From Synechococcales cyanobacterium PMM_0073 (GTDB lineage Bacteria; Cyanobacteriota; Cyanobacteriia; Elainellales; Elainellaceae): DNA of 15,356 bases. The notes beneath the pieces were generated by a model. It saw only the letters and a program-made list of their open reading frames with translations, was not told where the DNA came from and ran no database searches. The stretch is taken from positions 1-15,356 of the forward strand of contig CASBQH010000100.1 of the NCBI GenBank assembly GCA_949127695.1. The letters are read 5' to 3'. Below, one piece after another: positions 7,776 to 14,833 of the stretch (the stretch's first letter is position 1; each line of letters opens with the position of its first letter). The translations under genes and the position numbers were made by a program.

Positions 7776-7844
7776 ATGCATCTTAGCCAGCAGAGGCAAT
7801 TGAGTTTAGTTCATAATGAGCTGAGTAAAAGACGAGCACTCTAA
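7776..7844 (+). CDS. Candidate 22-codon leader peptide upstream of the small exported protein
   Basis: An ATG at 7776-7778 follows the Shine-Dalgarno-like AGGAG (7769-7773) after only two bases. It opens a 22-codon frame ending at a TAA (7842-7844), two bases before the ATG of the next gene, in a different frame. The downstream gene itself has no visible ribosome-binding site, so translation could be coupled. The peptide is polar and basic (ends SKRRAL), with no signal or known attenuation codon run. The short SD spacing is a weakness, and chance is a real alternative. Confidence 0.28.
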   Translation: MHLSQQRQLSLVHNELSKRRAL

Positions 7845-7846
7845 AG

Positions 7847-8320
7847 ATGAATTCAAGCTCTAAATTTTTCTGTACCTTGCTAATAGCAGGAATTGCTACC
7901 GCTGTTATATTCAGCAGCGGCACAGAGTCAGAAGCGCCTGTTTCGGCTTGGGTTGCTGCTAGTCAATTAGTCGGCAGCAGTGCAGATTTGACTGCTCTCC
8001 CCACCGGACGCTACTATTTCGCGCCGCCCGATCAGAGTTCAGCAAGCCGCAAACGTCCGAGCTTTGTCTTGTTTCGCAAATCTGGCAGCACGATTATTGG
8101 CTGGGATCATCGCTCCGCCTCAGAGCCTGCCTGTTTTCGAGGCTTTATCGAAGGCGATCAGGTGGTTCGAGCGACGCGACTATTTGCGCCCTACCAGCCG
8201 GATTCGGTCTTGCAGTCAGGCGAAACTATCGATATGAGCGGCCTTGAATCGACCGACCACGAAATTTCAGCAGCCGAAGCCCAATCCCTGCAAACCTGCA
8301 TGAATTTCTTTTGGCGATAA
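7847..8320 (+). CDS. Small exported protein of unknown function
   Basis: A 157-residue protein with an N-terminal hydrophobic segment (about 7-23, after K6) that looks like a signal peptide or membrane anchor. There is no lipobox. The mature part is a compact, probably beta-rich domain: LPTGRYYF at about 52-59, a FVLFRKSG...IIGW pair of strands, then ACFRGFIEGDQVV. That pattern (aromatic start, a 'not-too-specific' FRK.G..IIG strand, cysteine-containing F.G.IEGDQ) resembles unnamed cyanobacterial periplasmic proteins, but I know of no assigned function. Cysteines at about 96 and 151 might pair. The start is an ATG at 7847 with no clear ribosome-binding site; an in-frame alternative upstream is not available. 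It is followed by 227 bases before the DevC-like gene, so an operon link is possible but unproven. Confidence 0.75.
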   Translation: MNSSSKFFCTLLIAGIATAVIFSSGTESEAPVSAWVAASQLVGSSADLTALPTGRYYFAPPDQSSASRKRPSFVLFRKSGSTIIGWDHRSASEPACFRGFIEGDQVVRATRLFAPYQPDSVLQSGETIDMSGLESTDHEISAAEAQSLQTCMNFFWR

Positions 8321-8363
8321 CCCTCTTGTAGCCCAATGCCAGCATTCTCAGCAAACCTTCAGT

Positions 8364-8384
8364 CCAGCATCAGGCCAGCATCAG
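8364..8384. repeat. Direct repeat CCAGCATCAG, two copies
   Basis: The 10-mer occurs at 8364-8373 and 8375-8384, separated by one base, in the gap between the small exported protein gene and the permease gene. A related CCAGCATT lies just upstream. No function is apparent. Confidence 0.6.
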
Positions 8385-8452
8385 CTTGCTGCCTCAAAAT
8401 GCTTTTAGCCTCAAAGACTTGTCCCAAAGCCCGAACTTAATCAAGCCAAAGC

Positions 8453-8481
8453 TTGTCAGAATAAGAGAGAAGCCGGATACT
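8453..8481 (+). promoter_or_regulatory. Promoter candidate for the DevC-like permease gene
   Basis: TTGTCA (8453-8458, five of six consensus) stands 17 bases before GATACT (8476-8481, four of six). Transcription would start near 8488, about 60 bases upstream of the chosen ATG at 8548. It lies within the part of the open frame upstream of that ATG, which supports the shorter start. Confidence 0.4.
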
Positions 8482-8547
8482 ATTGCCAAGCTTTTCAGCT
8501 CAAGCCAGTATTCTGAAGCCAGTTCACCCATCTTTCCAGGTTCCAGC

Positions 8548-9783
8548 ATGTCTTCTATTGCCCGCCGAAATCTATTTGAAGACATCCCGCGCTTTTTGGT
8601 GGCGCAAGCTGGAATCATGTTTGCAGTCAGCCTGGTGACAATCCAGACGGGCGTGCTCAGCGGCTTTGTGCGCTCGGTCGGGATCATCGTTGACCATGCT
8701 GACGCCGACATTTGGGTGGCCAACAAAGATATGGTGCAGCTGGAACTCACCCTGCCCATGCCAGCCGCTACTCTGGCGCAAGTGCAGCAGGTTTCAGGCG
8801 TGGCGAGAGCTGAGCCACTCGTCATGACCGGCGGGATCTGGCGCAGCCCAACCGGCGAAATCAATGCGATTCGGATGTTTGGCTTTGAACCAGAAGGTAA
8901 GCTGTTCAGCAGCTTTAATCTGCAAAGCGGCAGCATTGCCGACCTGAAGCTGCCCTACACCGTCATGGCCGACGAGTCGATTTTAGATAGCTTAGGCGTC
9001 GATAAAGTTGGCGCTACGGCCTCGCTGGGGTCAACGCCGCTGAAGCTGGTGGGCTTGGTCAAAGGCGTACAGTCGATTACTTCTAGCCCTTACCTATTTA
9101 CCTCAGTCGAAAACGCCAAAGCCTTTGCCACCAGCGGTCTATCTGCCAACCTCAACTGCCGCCTGCAAAACGGCGATTTTCTCTGCGCCAATGTTTACCA
9201 GAAAGAGCCAAATGCCGCCACCGCCCAGCCCTCACCGCTCACCGCCACTGACTCAATTAGCTATGTGCTGGTGCGCGCCCAGCCCGGAGAAGACCTGCAA
9301 GCGCTAAAACAGAGGCTGCAAGCCGCCATTCCTGGCACCGTGGCTCTAACTCAGGCCGAAATGGCCAAACAGACCCGCGATTTCTGGGTGCGGCGCACGG
9401 GAGTCGGGTTTATTTTAGGACTCGGAGCCACGGTAGGCGTGATTGTGGGGATTGTGATTGTGGGGCAAATTCTCTATTCGTCAGTGTCAGACCATATGAA
9501 GGAGTTTGCGACGCTGAAGGCGATGGGCGTTTCAGATGGGGTGGTCTATGGAATTATTATTCGGCAGGCGCTCTGGATGGGGGTGCTGGGCTATGTTCCC
9601 AGTCTGGCGCTCTGCTTTGGCCTGGGCATCTGGACGTTTCAGACTCAAGGGATCATGATTTTGATCACGCCCCTGATGGCGGTTGGAATACTGGGGCTGA
9701 CGGTGTTTATGTGTGTGGGAGCCGCTGTCTTTGCGATCCAGAAGGTGACAAGGGTTGATCCAGCGATTGTGTTTAAATCGTAA
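8548..9783 (+). CDS. DevC/MacB-FtsX-type ABC exporter permease
   Basis: Inner-membrane permease of the MacB/FtsX fold, DevC-like. DevC proteins pair with a DevA ATPase and usually a DevB membrane-fusion protein to export lipids or other envelope cargo. I choose the ATG at 8548 (411 residues): the open frame extends 54 codons further to a TTG, but DevC family proteins start as here (MSSIARRNLFEDIPRF), AGG sits 7 bases upstream, and a promoter lies inside the extension. From this start there is one N-terminal membrane segment at about 16-38, a large periplasmic domain, then three C-terminal segments at about 284-312, 332-362 and 369-398. The FtsX-like EFATLKAMGVS is at about 319-329 and the tail ends VDPAIVFKS. 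An unusual periplasmic loop carries two cysteines (C204, C213) before a proline/alanine-rich stretch. Confidence 0.88.
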   Translation: MSSIARRNLFEDIPRFLVAQAGIMFAVSLVTIQTGVLSGFVRSVGIIVDHADADIWVANKDMVQLELTLPMPAATLAQVQQVSGVARAEPLVMTGGIWRSPTGEINAIRMFGFEPEGKLFSSFNLQSGSIADLKLPYTVMADESILDSLGVDKVGATASLGSTPLKLVGLVKGVQSITSSPYLFTSVENAKAFATSGLSANLNCRLQNGDFLCANVYQKEPNAATAQPSPLTATDSISYVLVRAQPGEDLQALKQRLQAAIPGTVALTQAEMAKQTRDFWVRRTGVGFILGLGATVGVIVGIVIVGQILYSSVSDHMKEFATLKAMGVSDGVVYGIIIRQALWMGVLGYVPSLALCFGLGIWTFQTQGIMILITPLMAVGILGLTVFMCVGAAVFAIQKVTRVDPAIVFKS

Positions 9784-10095
9784 TGTTTAAGTCATCACAC
9801 GGGGCTAAAAACTGCTCTAGTCCGAATTCTGCCTCAATGCCTGTGGATCTACCCTCACCGAGCAGCTTGCAAATATGACAGATTGTGATGTGCCAGATGC
9901 GATTTTAGACCAAGCTTAGGCAGTTGCCTCAAGGCTACAACGCTTTCGCTCTGTGGCTGTGCCAGATCCAAGACTGTGCCAGATTCCAAACTATCCCTGT
10001 GAAAAGCCCGCATACTGCATAAAGTAAAAGACCCTGCATCTACTAAGTTTTAGACAGCTTTAGACCGAGCCGCGATTTACCACCCAAAACGACTC
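9784..10095. other. 312-base gap between permease and ATPase genes
   Basis: No credible gene lies here. A 31-codon frame that overlaps the permease stop has no coding look. The gap carries the three TGTGCCAGAT repeats and is moderately AT-rich near the ATPase start. I found no convincing -35/-10 pair and no terminator hairpin, so whether the two genes share a transcript cannot be decided. Confidence 0.6.
9889..9984. repeat. Three copies of TGTGCCAGAT upstream of the ATPase gene
   Basis: Perfect 10-mers occur at 9889-9898, 9958-9967 and 9975-9984. The last two are 17 bases apart and share further flanking bases (CTGTGCCAGAT followed by TCCA or TTCCA). They are about 110-205 bases upstream of the ATPase ATG, a plausible position for regulator sites. 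All face the same way. Confidence 0.7.
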
Positions 10096-10902
10096 ATGAC
10101 TGCGACGCCAATTAACTTCCAAATCAACTTTACCGAGCCAGCACCAGCCTTCAACCCGGGCAAAAATGCAGCAGGCACAGCCGAAGCCGGGGCAAGAGCA
10201 ATTGTGGCACGCGGCGTCGAGATGGTCTTTCAAAGCGGTAGCCAGCGGTTTCAGGCGCTCAAAAACATTGACCTTGATGTCTATCGCGGCGATATTCAGC
10301 TGCTGATGGGGCCTTCTGGCTCCGGCAAAACCACGCTGCTGTCGATTTTGGGCGGCATCCTCACCCCCACAGCAGGCAGCGTCTCGCTGTTGGGGCAAGA
10401 CCTCACTCGGATGTCGCGTTCGCAGCTGGCGCGGTTTCGGCTGAAAAATATTGGTTTTATCTTCCAGGAATTCAACCTGTTCCCGGCGCTGACTGCCCTA
10501 GAAAATATTGTGGTGGCGCTGGAAATGAAGGGGATGAAAGGACGCTCGGCCAAGCAAGAGGCTCTGCGGCTGCTGGAACAGGTGGAGCTAGAGGGCAAGG
10601 CCAGCAGTCTGCCGCGCGATCTCTCAGGCGGGCAAAAGCAGCGGGTCGCAATTGCTCGGTCGCTGGCGGGTGATCCGCAGTTTATTATGGCCGACGAACC
10701 CACGGCGGCGCTAGATTCACGCAGCGGTCAGGCGGTGGTAGCGCTGCTGCGGAAGCTGGCCAAAGAGCACAACCGCACGGTGGTGATGGTGACGCATGAC
10801 ACCCGGATTATTGAAGAAGCCGACCGAGTGGTGCATATTGAAGACGGGCTGCTGCAATCGACCCAGCTGGGCGGCGGCGGTCGCGAGGAGCGGCTGGCCT
10901 AG
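10096..10902 (+). CDS. DevA/LolD/MacB-type ABC exporter ATPase
   Basis: Cytoplasmic ATPase subunit of an ABC exporter, 268 residues. Walker A is GPSGSGKT (72-79), the Q-loop glutamine is Q124 (FIFQEFNLFP), the ABC signature is LSGGQKQR (176-183), Walker B is FIMADE (196-201), the D-loop is SALD-like (AALDS, 204-208) and the H-loop histidine is H234 (VTHD). This is the LolD/MacB/DevA subgroup, the expected partner of the permease encoded 312 bases upstream. The start used is an ATG at 10096. The ATPase fold begins only around residue 35, so a GTG at 10204 is an alternative start. The N-terminal 33 residues are Ala/Pro-rich and probably disordered. The gene converges on the SDR gene with 8 bases between the stops. 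Confidence 0.93.
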   Translation: MTATPINFQINFTEPAPAFNPGKNAAGTAEAGARAIVARGVEMVFQSGSQRFQALKNIDLDVYRGDIQLLMGPSGSGKTTLLSILGGILTPTAGSVSLLGQDLTRMSRSQLARFRLKNIGFIFQEFNLFPALTALENIVVALEMKGMKGRSAKQEALRLLEQVELEGKASSLPRDLSGGQKQRVAIARSLAGDPQFIMADEPTAALDSRSGQAVVALLRKLAKEHNRTVVMVTHDTRIIEEADRVVHIEDGLLQSTQLGGGGREERLA

Positions 10903-10910
10903 CTCGGAGC

Positions 10911-11870
10911 CTAGCGCCCCAGCGAATCGCGCAGGGTTTGCTCCACCGAACGCGGCTGCCAGCCTAGCTCGGTTTTGGCTTTGCTGCCGTCCACGCGCAC
11001 GCAGCGCTCGTAAAGATAGTGAACCCGCTCGCGGCTGATTGGCGGCTGCCAGCCAGAGAGCCGACCAATTGGGTCAAGCAGGTTGCCCACAAGCTGCACC
11101 AGCGGTTTAGGCGCTTCCCAGGGAGCTGCCACTCCGGTTTCGCGGCTAAAAAACTCAAACATGGCGCGGGTGGTCATATCGCCAGTCGAAATAATGTAGT
11201 GTGAGCCAGGGCTGGCCTTTTCGGCGGCCAGCAGCATTGCCGCCACCAAGTCATCCACATGCACAATTCCGGTGATCCGCTCGCCGCCTGCCCAGACCTT
11301 GAGCTTGCCCTTGAGAAAAGCTTGCAGCACTGGGCCAAAATGCGGATCATCTGCCCCAAAAATCCCGGAAGGCATCAGGCTGACGGCAGGCAGTCCCGCA
11401 GCGGCAAACTGATCGACGAGCTGCTGTGCCTTATACTTGGTTGAGTCGTAGGCTGAAGAGAAGCCAGCCTGCTGCCGCTGAAAGCGCTCGTCAATCACCT
11501 GTCCAGCCGTATCGCCGTAGATGCCAATTGTGCTGCAATAGACTAACTTCGCGAGGCTGGGGGCTTGGGCGGCAGTTTCCAGCACAGCTCTGGTGCCTTC
11601 AACGTTGATCTGCTGCATTTTAGCCGCATCGACAATTCCCAGCTCAACATAGGCAGCCAGGTGAAACAGCCAGTCTACGCCGCTGATTGCCGTTTGCAAG
11701 GCCGCTCGGTCGGTGATATCGCCATAGATAAGCTGAGCCTGCGTCCCGGACAGCCGCGACAGATCGCTGGTTTTGCGGACGAGCGCCACCACCTGATGCC
11801 CCTGCTGCTCTAGGGCTTTGACCAAATGCGAACCCGTGAAGCCGCTCGCGCCAGTAACAAGGGCTTTCAT
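10911..11870 (-). CDS. Extended SDR, NAD(P)-dependent epimerase/dehydratase or reductase-like
   Basis: A 319-residue Rossmann-fold enzyme of the extended short-chain dehydrogenase/reductase family. The nucleotide motif TGASGFTGSH (6-15), the mid-fold serine/threonine (CSTIGIYGD, S113-T114) and the catalytic YxxxK (Y141, K145) are all present. Similarity is to dihydroflavonol-4-reductase-like and HpnA-like proteins, which reduce carbonyls or epimerise substrates. The substrate cannot be told from sequence. The ATG overlaps the upstream GNAT-like gene by one base (TGATG), indicating translational coupling, and places it as the last gene of acpP-fabF-GNAT-SDR. That context points to an acyl or lipid-linked substrate, which is inference. 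Confidence 0.9.
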   Translation of the reverse strand: MKALVTGASGFTGSHLVKALEQQGHQVVALVRKTSDLSRLSGTQAQLIYGDITDRAALQTAISGVDWLFHLAAYVELGIVDAAKMQQINVEGTRAVLETAAQAPSLAKLVYCSTIGIYGDTAGQVIDERFQRQQAGFSSAYDSTKYKAQQLVDQFAAAGLPAVSLMPSGIFGADDPHFGPVLQAFLKGKLKVWAGGERITGIVHVDDLVAAMLLAAEKASPGSHYIISTGDMTTRAMFEFFSRETGVAAPWEAPKPLVQLVGNLLDPIGRLSGWQPPISRERVHYLYERCVRVDGSKAKTELGWQPRSVEQTLRDSLGR

Positions 11871-13027
11871 CAGGCAGACTCCAGCGATTTTTCGTACATT
11901 CGATAAGTCTTGCAGATCTGGCCACCCACCGCCTCAATCAAGCGCCGCGAGGCCGAGTTGCTTTCAAACACATGCCCCAGCTCAGCCCGTTTATAAGGCT
12001 TGCCTTTTTTAATGCCGCCCTGCATTCCCAGGTAAATCAGCGCCAGCGGCACCATTTTGCGGCGGTATTCGGGCAGTGAACAGAACAGCACGGCTCGCCC
12101 CTGGTTAATTTGGCGGCGATACCAGAGAAACTTCAGCGTCCCCAGCCAGTCGAGCTTGCCGTTGATCTGCTTCAGGGCAATGTTGTAGTCGGGCAAGCCC
12201 ATCCAGTAGCCGACCATCTGGCCGTTATGCTCAGCAATTGGAAACAGATCTGGGTCAATCAGGCTTTGCAGGTCATGCGCCTCTGCCAGAAACTCTTCCT
12301 CAGTGCGGGGAGTGGCGCTGTAGTTGTTGGCAAACATTTGGCTGGTCAGGCGGTAGATGCTGCGGGCATCGGCCTCAAATCCCTCGCCTTTGGTGCGAAC
12401 TGGCCGAAACGTCACGCCTGACTTGCAGGCAATCCGATAGCCCTTTTCAAATTCAGGCGGCAGCTGGATATCCAGCGGAAAATTGTAGGAATAGGCATCC
12501 TGGACTTTATGCCAGCCCGCTTGCTCAATCAGCTGCGGATAGTAGGGCGGATTGTAGGGCATTAAAATCAGGGGCGGAGTTTCAAAGCCCTCGACCAAAA
12601 ACAGGCAGCCATTGTGGGTTGAGAGATCAATTGGCCCGCGTGCCTGCGTCATGCCCTGCCCGCGCAGCCAGTCGCAGGCCGCATCCAGCAGGCGCTCTGC
12701 CACTGCAAAGTCATTCAGGCATTCAAAGAAGCCCATCAGCCCTACCTGCTGCCCTTCTCGCTCAATCAGCCGCTGATTCACGGCTGCGACGATCCGGCCT
12801 ACCACCTGCCCTTGCCGCAGGGCAATCAGCGGCTGCATTCGGCCATATTCCAAAAACGGATTTTCCGGCGAGAGCTGCTTGGCCATGCTGCTACGAAACG
12901 GCTGCACCCAGTTAGGATCGCCCGCATAGACGCGCTGCGGCAGATCCAGAAATAGCTCCTGCTCCTGCGGACTGCTGACGGTACGAATTTCGATCGCTCC
13001 AGATGCGGGAGATGCAGAGACGGCCAT
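11870..13027 (-). CDS. Large GNAT-like acyltransferase family protein
   Basis: A 385-residue protein with two GNAT-like halves. The first (about 13-185) shows an N-terminal strand-helix (EIRTVSSPQEQELFLDLPQRVY), ALRQGQVVGRIVAAVN strands at 69-84, and a helix plus GPIDLSTHNG at 131-140. The second (about 205-382) ends with AELGHVFESNSASRRLIEAVGG..KTYRMYEKSL, a GNAT C-terminal pattern. PYNPPYYPQLIEQAGW (157-172) is a stretch I associate with a widespread uncharacterised GNAT-related family. It probably transfers an acyl group from a CoA or ACP thioester to an amine; the substrate is unknown. The start is an ATG at 13025-13027, four bases after the fabF stop, so translation is probably coupled. 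Its stop overlaps the SDR start. Confidence 0.8.
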   Translation of the reverse strand: MAVSASPASGAIEIRTVSSPQEQELFLDLPQRVYAGDPNWVQPFRSSMAKQLSPENPFLEYGRMQPLIALRQGQVVGRIVAAVNQRLIEREGQQVGLMGFFECLNDFAVAERLLDAACDWLRGQGMTQARGPIDLSTHNGCLFLVEGFETPPLILMPYNPPYYPQLIEQAGWHKVQDAYSYNFPLDIQLPPEFEKGYRIACKSGVTFRPVRTKGEGFEADARSIYRLTSQMFANNYSATPRTEEEFLAEAHDLQSLIDPDLFPIAEHNGQMVGYWMGLPDYNIALKQINGKLDWLGTLKFLWYRRQINQGRAVLFCSLPEYRRKMVPLALIYLGMQGGIKKGKPYKRAELGHVFESNSASRRLIEAVGGQICKTYRMYEKSLESA

Positions 13028-13031
13028 TGCC

Positions 13032-14279
13032 CTATTGATATTTTTTAAACAGCAGCGTTACGTTATGCCCGCCAAACCCAAACGAGTTTGACATGGCTAG
13101 CTCGACGGTCTGTTCACGGCTCTGGTTGGGCACATAGTCGAGGTCGCAGGCTGGGTCGGGGTTGACTAAATTAATCGTGGGCGGTACGCGATCATGCGCC
13201 ACCGCCATCACCGAAGCCACCGCCTCAATCCCGCCAGAGCCGCCCAGCAGATGCCCGGTCATCGACTTGGTGGAGCTGACGGTGAGCCGATGGGCATGGT
13301 TGCCAAACACGGTTTTGATTGCCGCCGTCTCGTTTGGGTCATTGACGGGCGTACTGGTGCCGTGAGCATTAATATAGCTGACTTGCTCTGGCATAACGCC
13401 TGCATCTTTGAGGCAGAGCGACATGGCTCTGGCCGCGCCCTCGCCGCCCGGTGCAATGTTGGTCATATGGTAGGCGTCACAGGTCATGCCGTAGCCAATA
13501 ATTTCGGCGTAGATTTTCGCGCCTCGGCTCAGCGCATGTTCCAGCTCTTCTAGGATCAAAATGCCGGAGCCTTCGCCCATCACAAACCCATCGCGGCCAA
13601 CGTCAAACGGACGCGAGGCGTGGGTTGGGTCATCGTTGCGGGTGGACATGGCGCGACAGGAGCAGAACCCGGCAAACGACAGCGGCGTCACCGCAGCCTC
13701 AGTGCCGCCGCAGATCATGGCCTGGGCGTAGCCGCGCTGCACCAGCCGGAAGGCATCGCCAATCGCATTGGAGCCAGCAGCGCAGGCGGTGACGGTGCAG
13801 TTGTTCGGGCCTTTTGCGCCGGTTTGAATCGCGGTCAGGCCAGCGGCCATATTGGCGATCATCATGGGCACCATGAACGGGCTGCATCGATCGGGGCCGC
13901 GATTCAGGTAGATTTCCTGCTGCTCTTCCATCACCTTTAGCCCGCCAATGCCAGTGCCAATGATCACGCCCACCTGCTCGGCGTTGAGGTCATTGATCAC
14001 AAACTCAGCGTCAGCCAGCGCCTGCTTGCTGGCCGAGACGCCAAACTGGGCAAACCTGTCCATCCGCTTGGCTTCTTTGCGGTCAAGGTAGGTGAGCGGA
14101 TCGAAGCCTTTGACCTCGCCCGCAATCCGGCTGTCATGCTTGGAGGCATCAAACAGCGTAATTGGCGCAATGCCGTTGCGGCCACTAACCAGTCCTTGCC
14201 AATATTCGGCCACCGTGTTGCCCAGCGGCGTAATTGCCCCCAAGCCGGTCACTACCACTCGCTTTAGCTCAATCGTCAT
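13032..14279 (-). CDS. fabF: Beta-ketoacyl-ACP synthase II
   Basis: KAS II (EC 2.3.1.179) condenses malonyl-ACP with acyl-ACP, elongating chains toward C18 in type II fatty acid synthesis. The catalytic triad is intact: C166 (VTACAAGSN), H306 (NAHGTST) and H343 (GHLLGGSGG), with K338 (STKSM) and the FGFGGHN motif near the C-terminus. Length is 415 residues from the ATG at 14277-14279, the normal FabF size. The frame extends nine codons upstream to a TTG at 14304, which I reject because the family begins at [14 protein letters not shown]. There is no strong Shine-Dalgarno. It follows acpP by 111 bases and precedes the GNAT-like gene by four. Confidence 0.96.
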   Translation of the reverse strand: MTIELKRVVVTGLGAITPLGNTVAEYWQGLVSGRNGIAPITLFDASKHDSRIAGEVKGFDPLTYLDRKEAKRMDRFAQFGVSASKQALADAEFVINDLNAEQVGVIIGTGIGGLKVMEEQQEIYLNRGPDRCSPFMVPMMIANMAAGLTAIQTGAKGPNNCTVTACAAGSNAIGDAFRLVQRGYAQAMICGGTEAAVTPLSFAGFCSCRAMSTRNDDPTHASRPFDVGRDGFVMGEGSGILILEELEHALSRGAKIYAEIIGYGMTCDAYHMTNIAPGGEGAARAMSLCLKDAGVMPEQVSYINAHGTSTPVNDPNETAAIKTVFGNHAHRLTVSSTKSMTGHLLGGSGGIEAVASVMAVAHDRVPPTINLVNPDPACDLDYVPNQSREQTVELAMSNSFGFGGHNVTLLFKKYQ

Positions 14280-14390
14280 GACGGGATTTTTGGGTCTTTT
14301 GCCCAAACCGAGAAAATAACCTATGAATAAATTCTGGGCGAACCGCTGTCCGCCCCGAATTGTGCTTTAAATAACGCGCTCTAAAATCAG

Positions 14391-14636
14391 CTAAGCCGCC
14401 GCTTTATCATTGATGTAGTCTACTGCCGCTTGAACGGTGGCAATTCCTTCTGCCGCCTCATCCGGGATCTCGATATCAAACTCCTCTTCCAGCGCCATTA
14501 CCAGCTCAACTGTATCTAGAGAATCTGCGCCCAAATCGTTGGCAAAGCTGGCTTCCGGCTTGATCTCGCTGGGATCAACGCTGAGCTGATCAGCCACAAT
14601 TTTCTTGACTCGATTGTAAATCTCTTCTTGACTCAT
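14391..14636 (-). CDS. acpP: Acyl carrier protein
   Basis: An 81-residue type II acyl carrier protein that carries growing acyl chains on 4'-phosphopantetheine attached to S39 ([14 protein letters not shown], residues 34-47). It is small, acidic and helical, as expected. The ATG at 14634-14636 has a good Shine-Dalgarno (AGAAGGA) about seven bases upstream. The frame is open further to a GTG at 14691, but those 19 extra residues are not ACP-like and lie upstream of the Shine-Dalgarno, so I reject them. It is the first gene of the acpP-fabF-GNAT-SDR run and donates acyl groups to FabF and perhaps to the GNAT-like enzyme. Confidence 0.97.
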   Translation of the reverse strand: MSQEEIYNRVKKIVADQLSVDPSEIKPEASFANDLGADSLDTVELVMALEEEFDIEIPDEAAEGIATVQAAVDYINDKAAA

Positions 14637-14833
14637 ACCAGTTCCTTCTAAATCTTGATGCAGCAGCCAATGTAGCAGCTTGTTGTGGATCACGCCTAGC
14701 AGTCTGCTGCCAGCACGGCAAGCTGCCGCGACATAGGCTGACTTTTGGGCATCCCCTTATCTTACGGCATCGTGTTTTGCTTTTAGCAAGGAGCCAAAAA
14801 ACATTCTGGCTCAGCGCGGCTGTTGAGTCCGGC
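14637..14833 (-). promoter_or_regulatory. acpP leader/promoter region with several hairpins
   Basis: This 197-base gap lies upstream of acpP and downstream of the DppB-like gene. It holds a hairpin CGGCA-AGC-TGCCG (14716-14728), a small hairpin TTGCT-TTT-AGCAA (14777-14789) and the larger one listed separately. A weak promoter for acpP could be TTGCTA with TAAGAT at 19-base spacing on the minus strand; I am not confident in it. Confidence 0.35.
14791..14812 (-). terminator. Hairpin after the DppB-like gene, tentative terminator
   Basis: On the minus strand GAGCCAGAA and TTTTGGCTC pair over nine positions (one G-T wobble) around a four-base loop, beginning about 20 bases past the stop of the permease gene. 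The T run is inside the stem rather than after it, so this is a weak intrinsic terminator at best. Confidence 0.4.

Larger units (their letters stand above)
7361..7846. other. 486-base AT-rich divergent intergenic region
   Basis: This region separates the minus-strand carboxypeptidase gene from the plus-strand small exported protein gene. It holds the carboxypeptidase promoter and leader hairpin, a palindrome ATCTTC-CA-GAAGAT (7620-7633) with a related half copy CTTTCAGAAGAT at 7691-7702, the octamer palindrome ACTTAAGT (7555-7562), and a candidate 22-codon leader ORF at its right end. A weak plus-strand promoter possibility is TTGATT (7735-7740), 17 bases before GAAAAT (7758-7763). No RNA gene or longer reading frame is evident. 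Confidence 0.7.

Noticed and set aside
8386..8547. 54-codon extension of the DevC-like protein from a TTG
   Set aside because: It contains no membrane or DevC-like sequence and overlaps a promoter candidate, and the family start matches the ATG at 8548.
9783..9878. 31-codon frame overlapping the permease stop (TAATG)
   Set aside because: No ribosome-binding site, Ser/Pro/Asn-rich noncoding-like composition, and no link to the ATPase gene. The TAATG overlap is probably chance.
10900..10916. Inverted CTAG-rich sequence between the ATPase and SDR stops as a terminator
   Set aside because: The arms are only four bases long and there is no T run, so it is too weak to call.
12238..12915. 225-codon open frame on the plus strand, opposite the GNAT-like gene
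   Set aside because: Antisense to a gene with clear domain pattern and operon context. The composition (Arg/Ser/Pro/Ala-rich) is typical of a mirror frame in GC-rich DNA.
14280..14306. Nine-codon N-terminal extension of FabF from a TTG
   Set aside because: The family begins at the ATG at 14279 ([12 protein letters not shown]), and the extension has no FabF-like content or ribosome-binding site.
14637..14693. 19-residue N-terminal extension of ACP from a GTG
   Set aside because: A good Shine-Dalgarno stands directly before the internal ATG at 14636, and the ACP family starts there.
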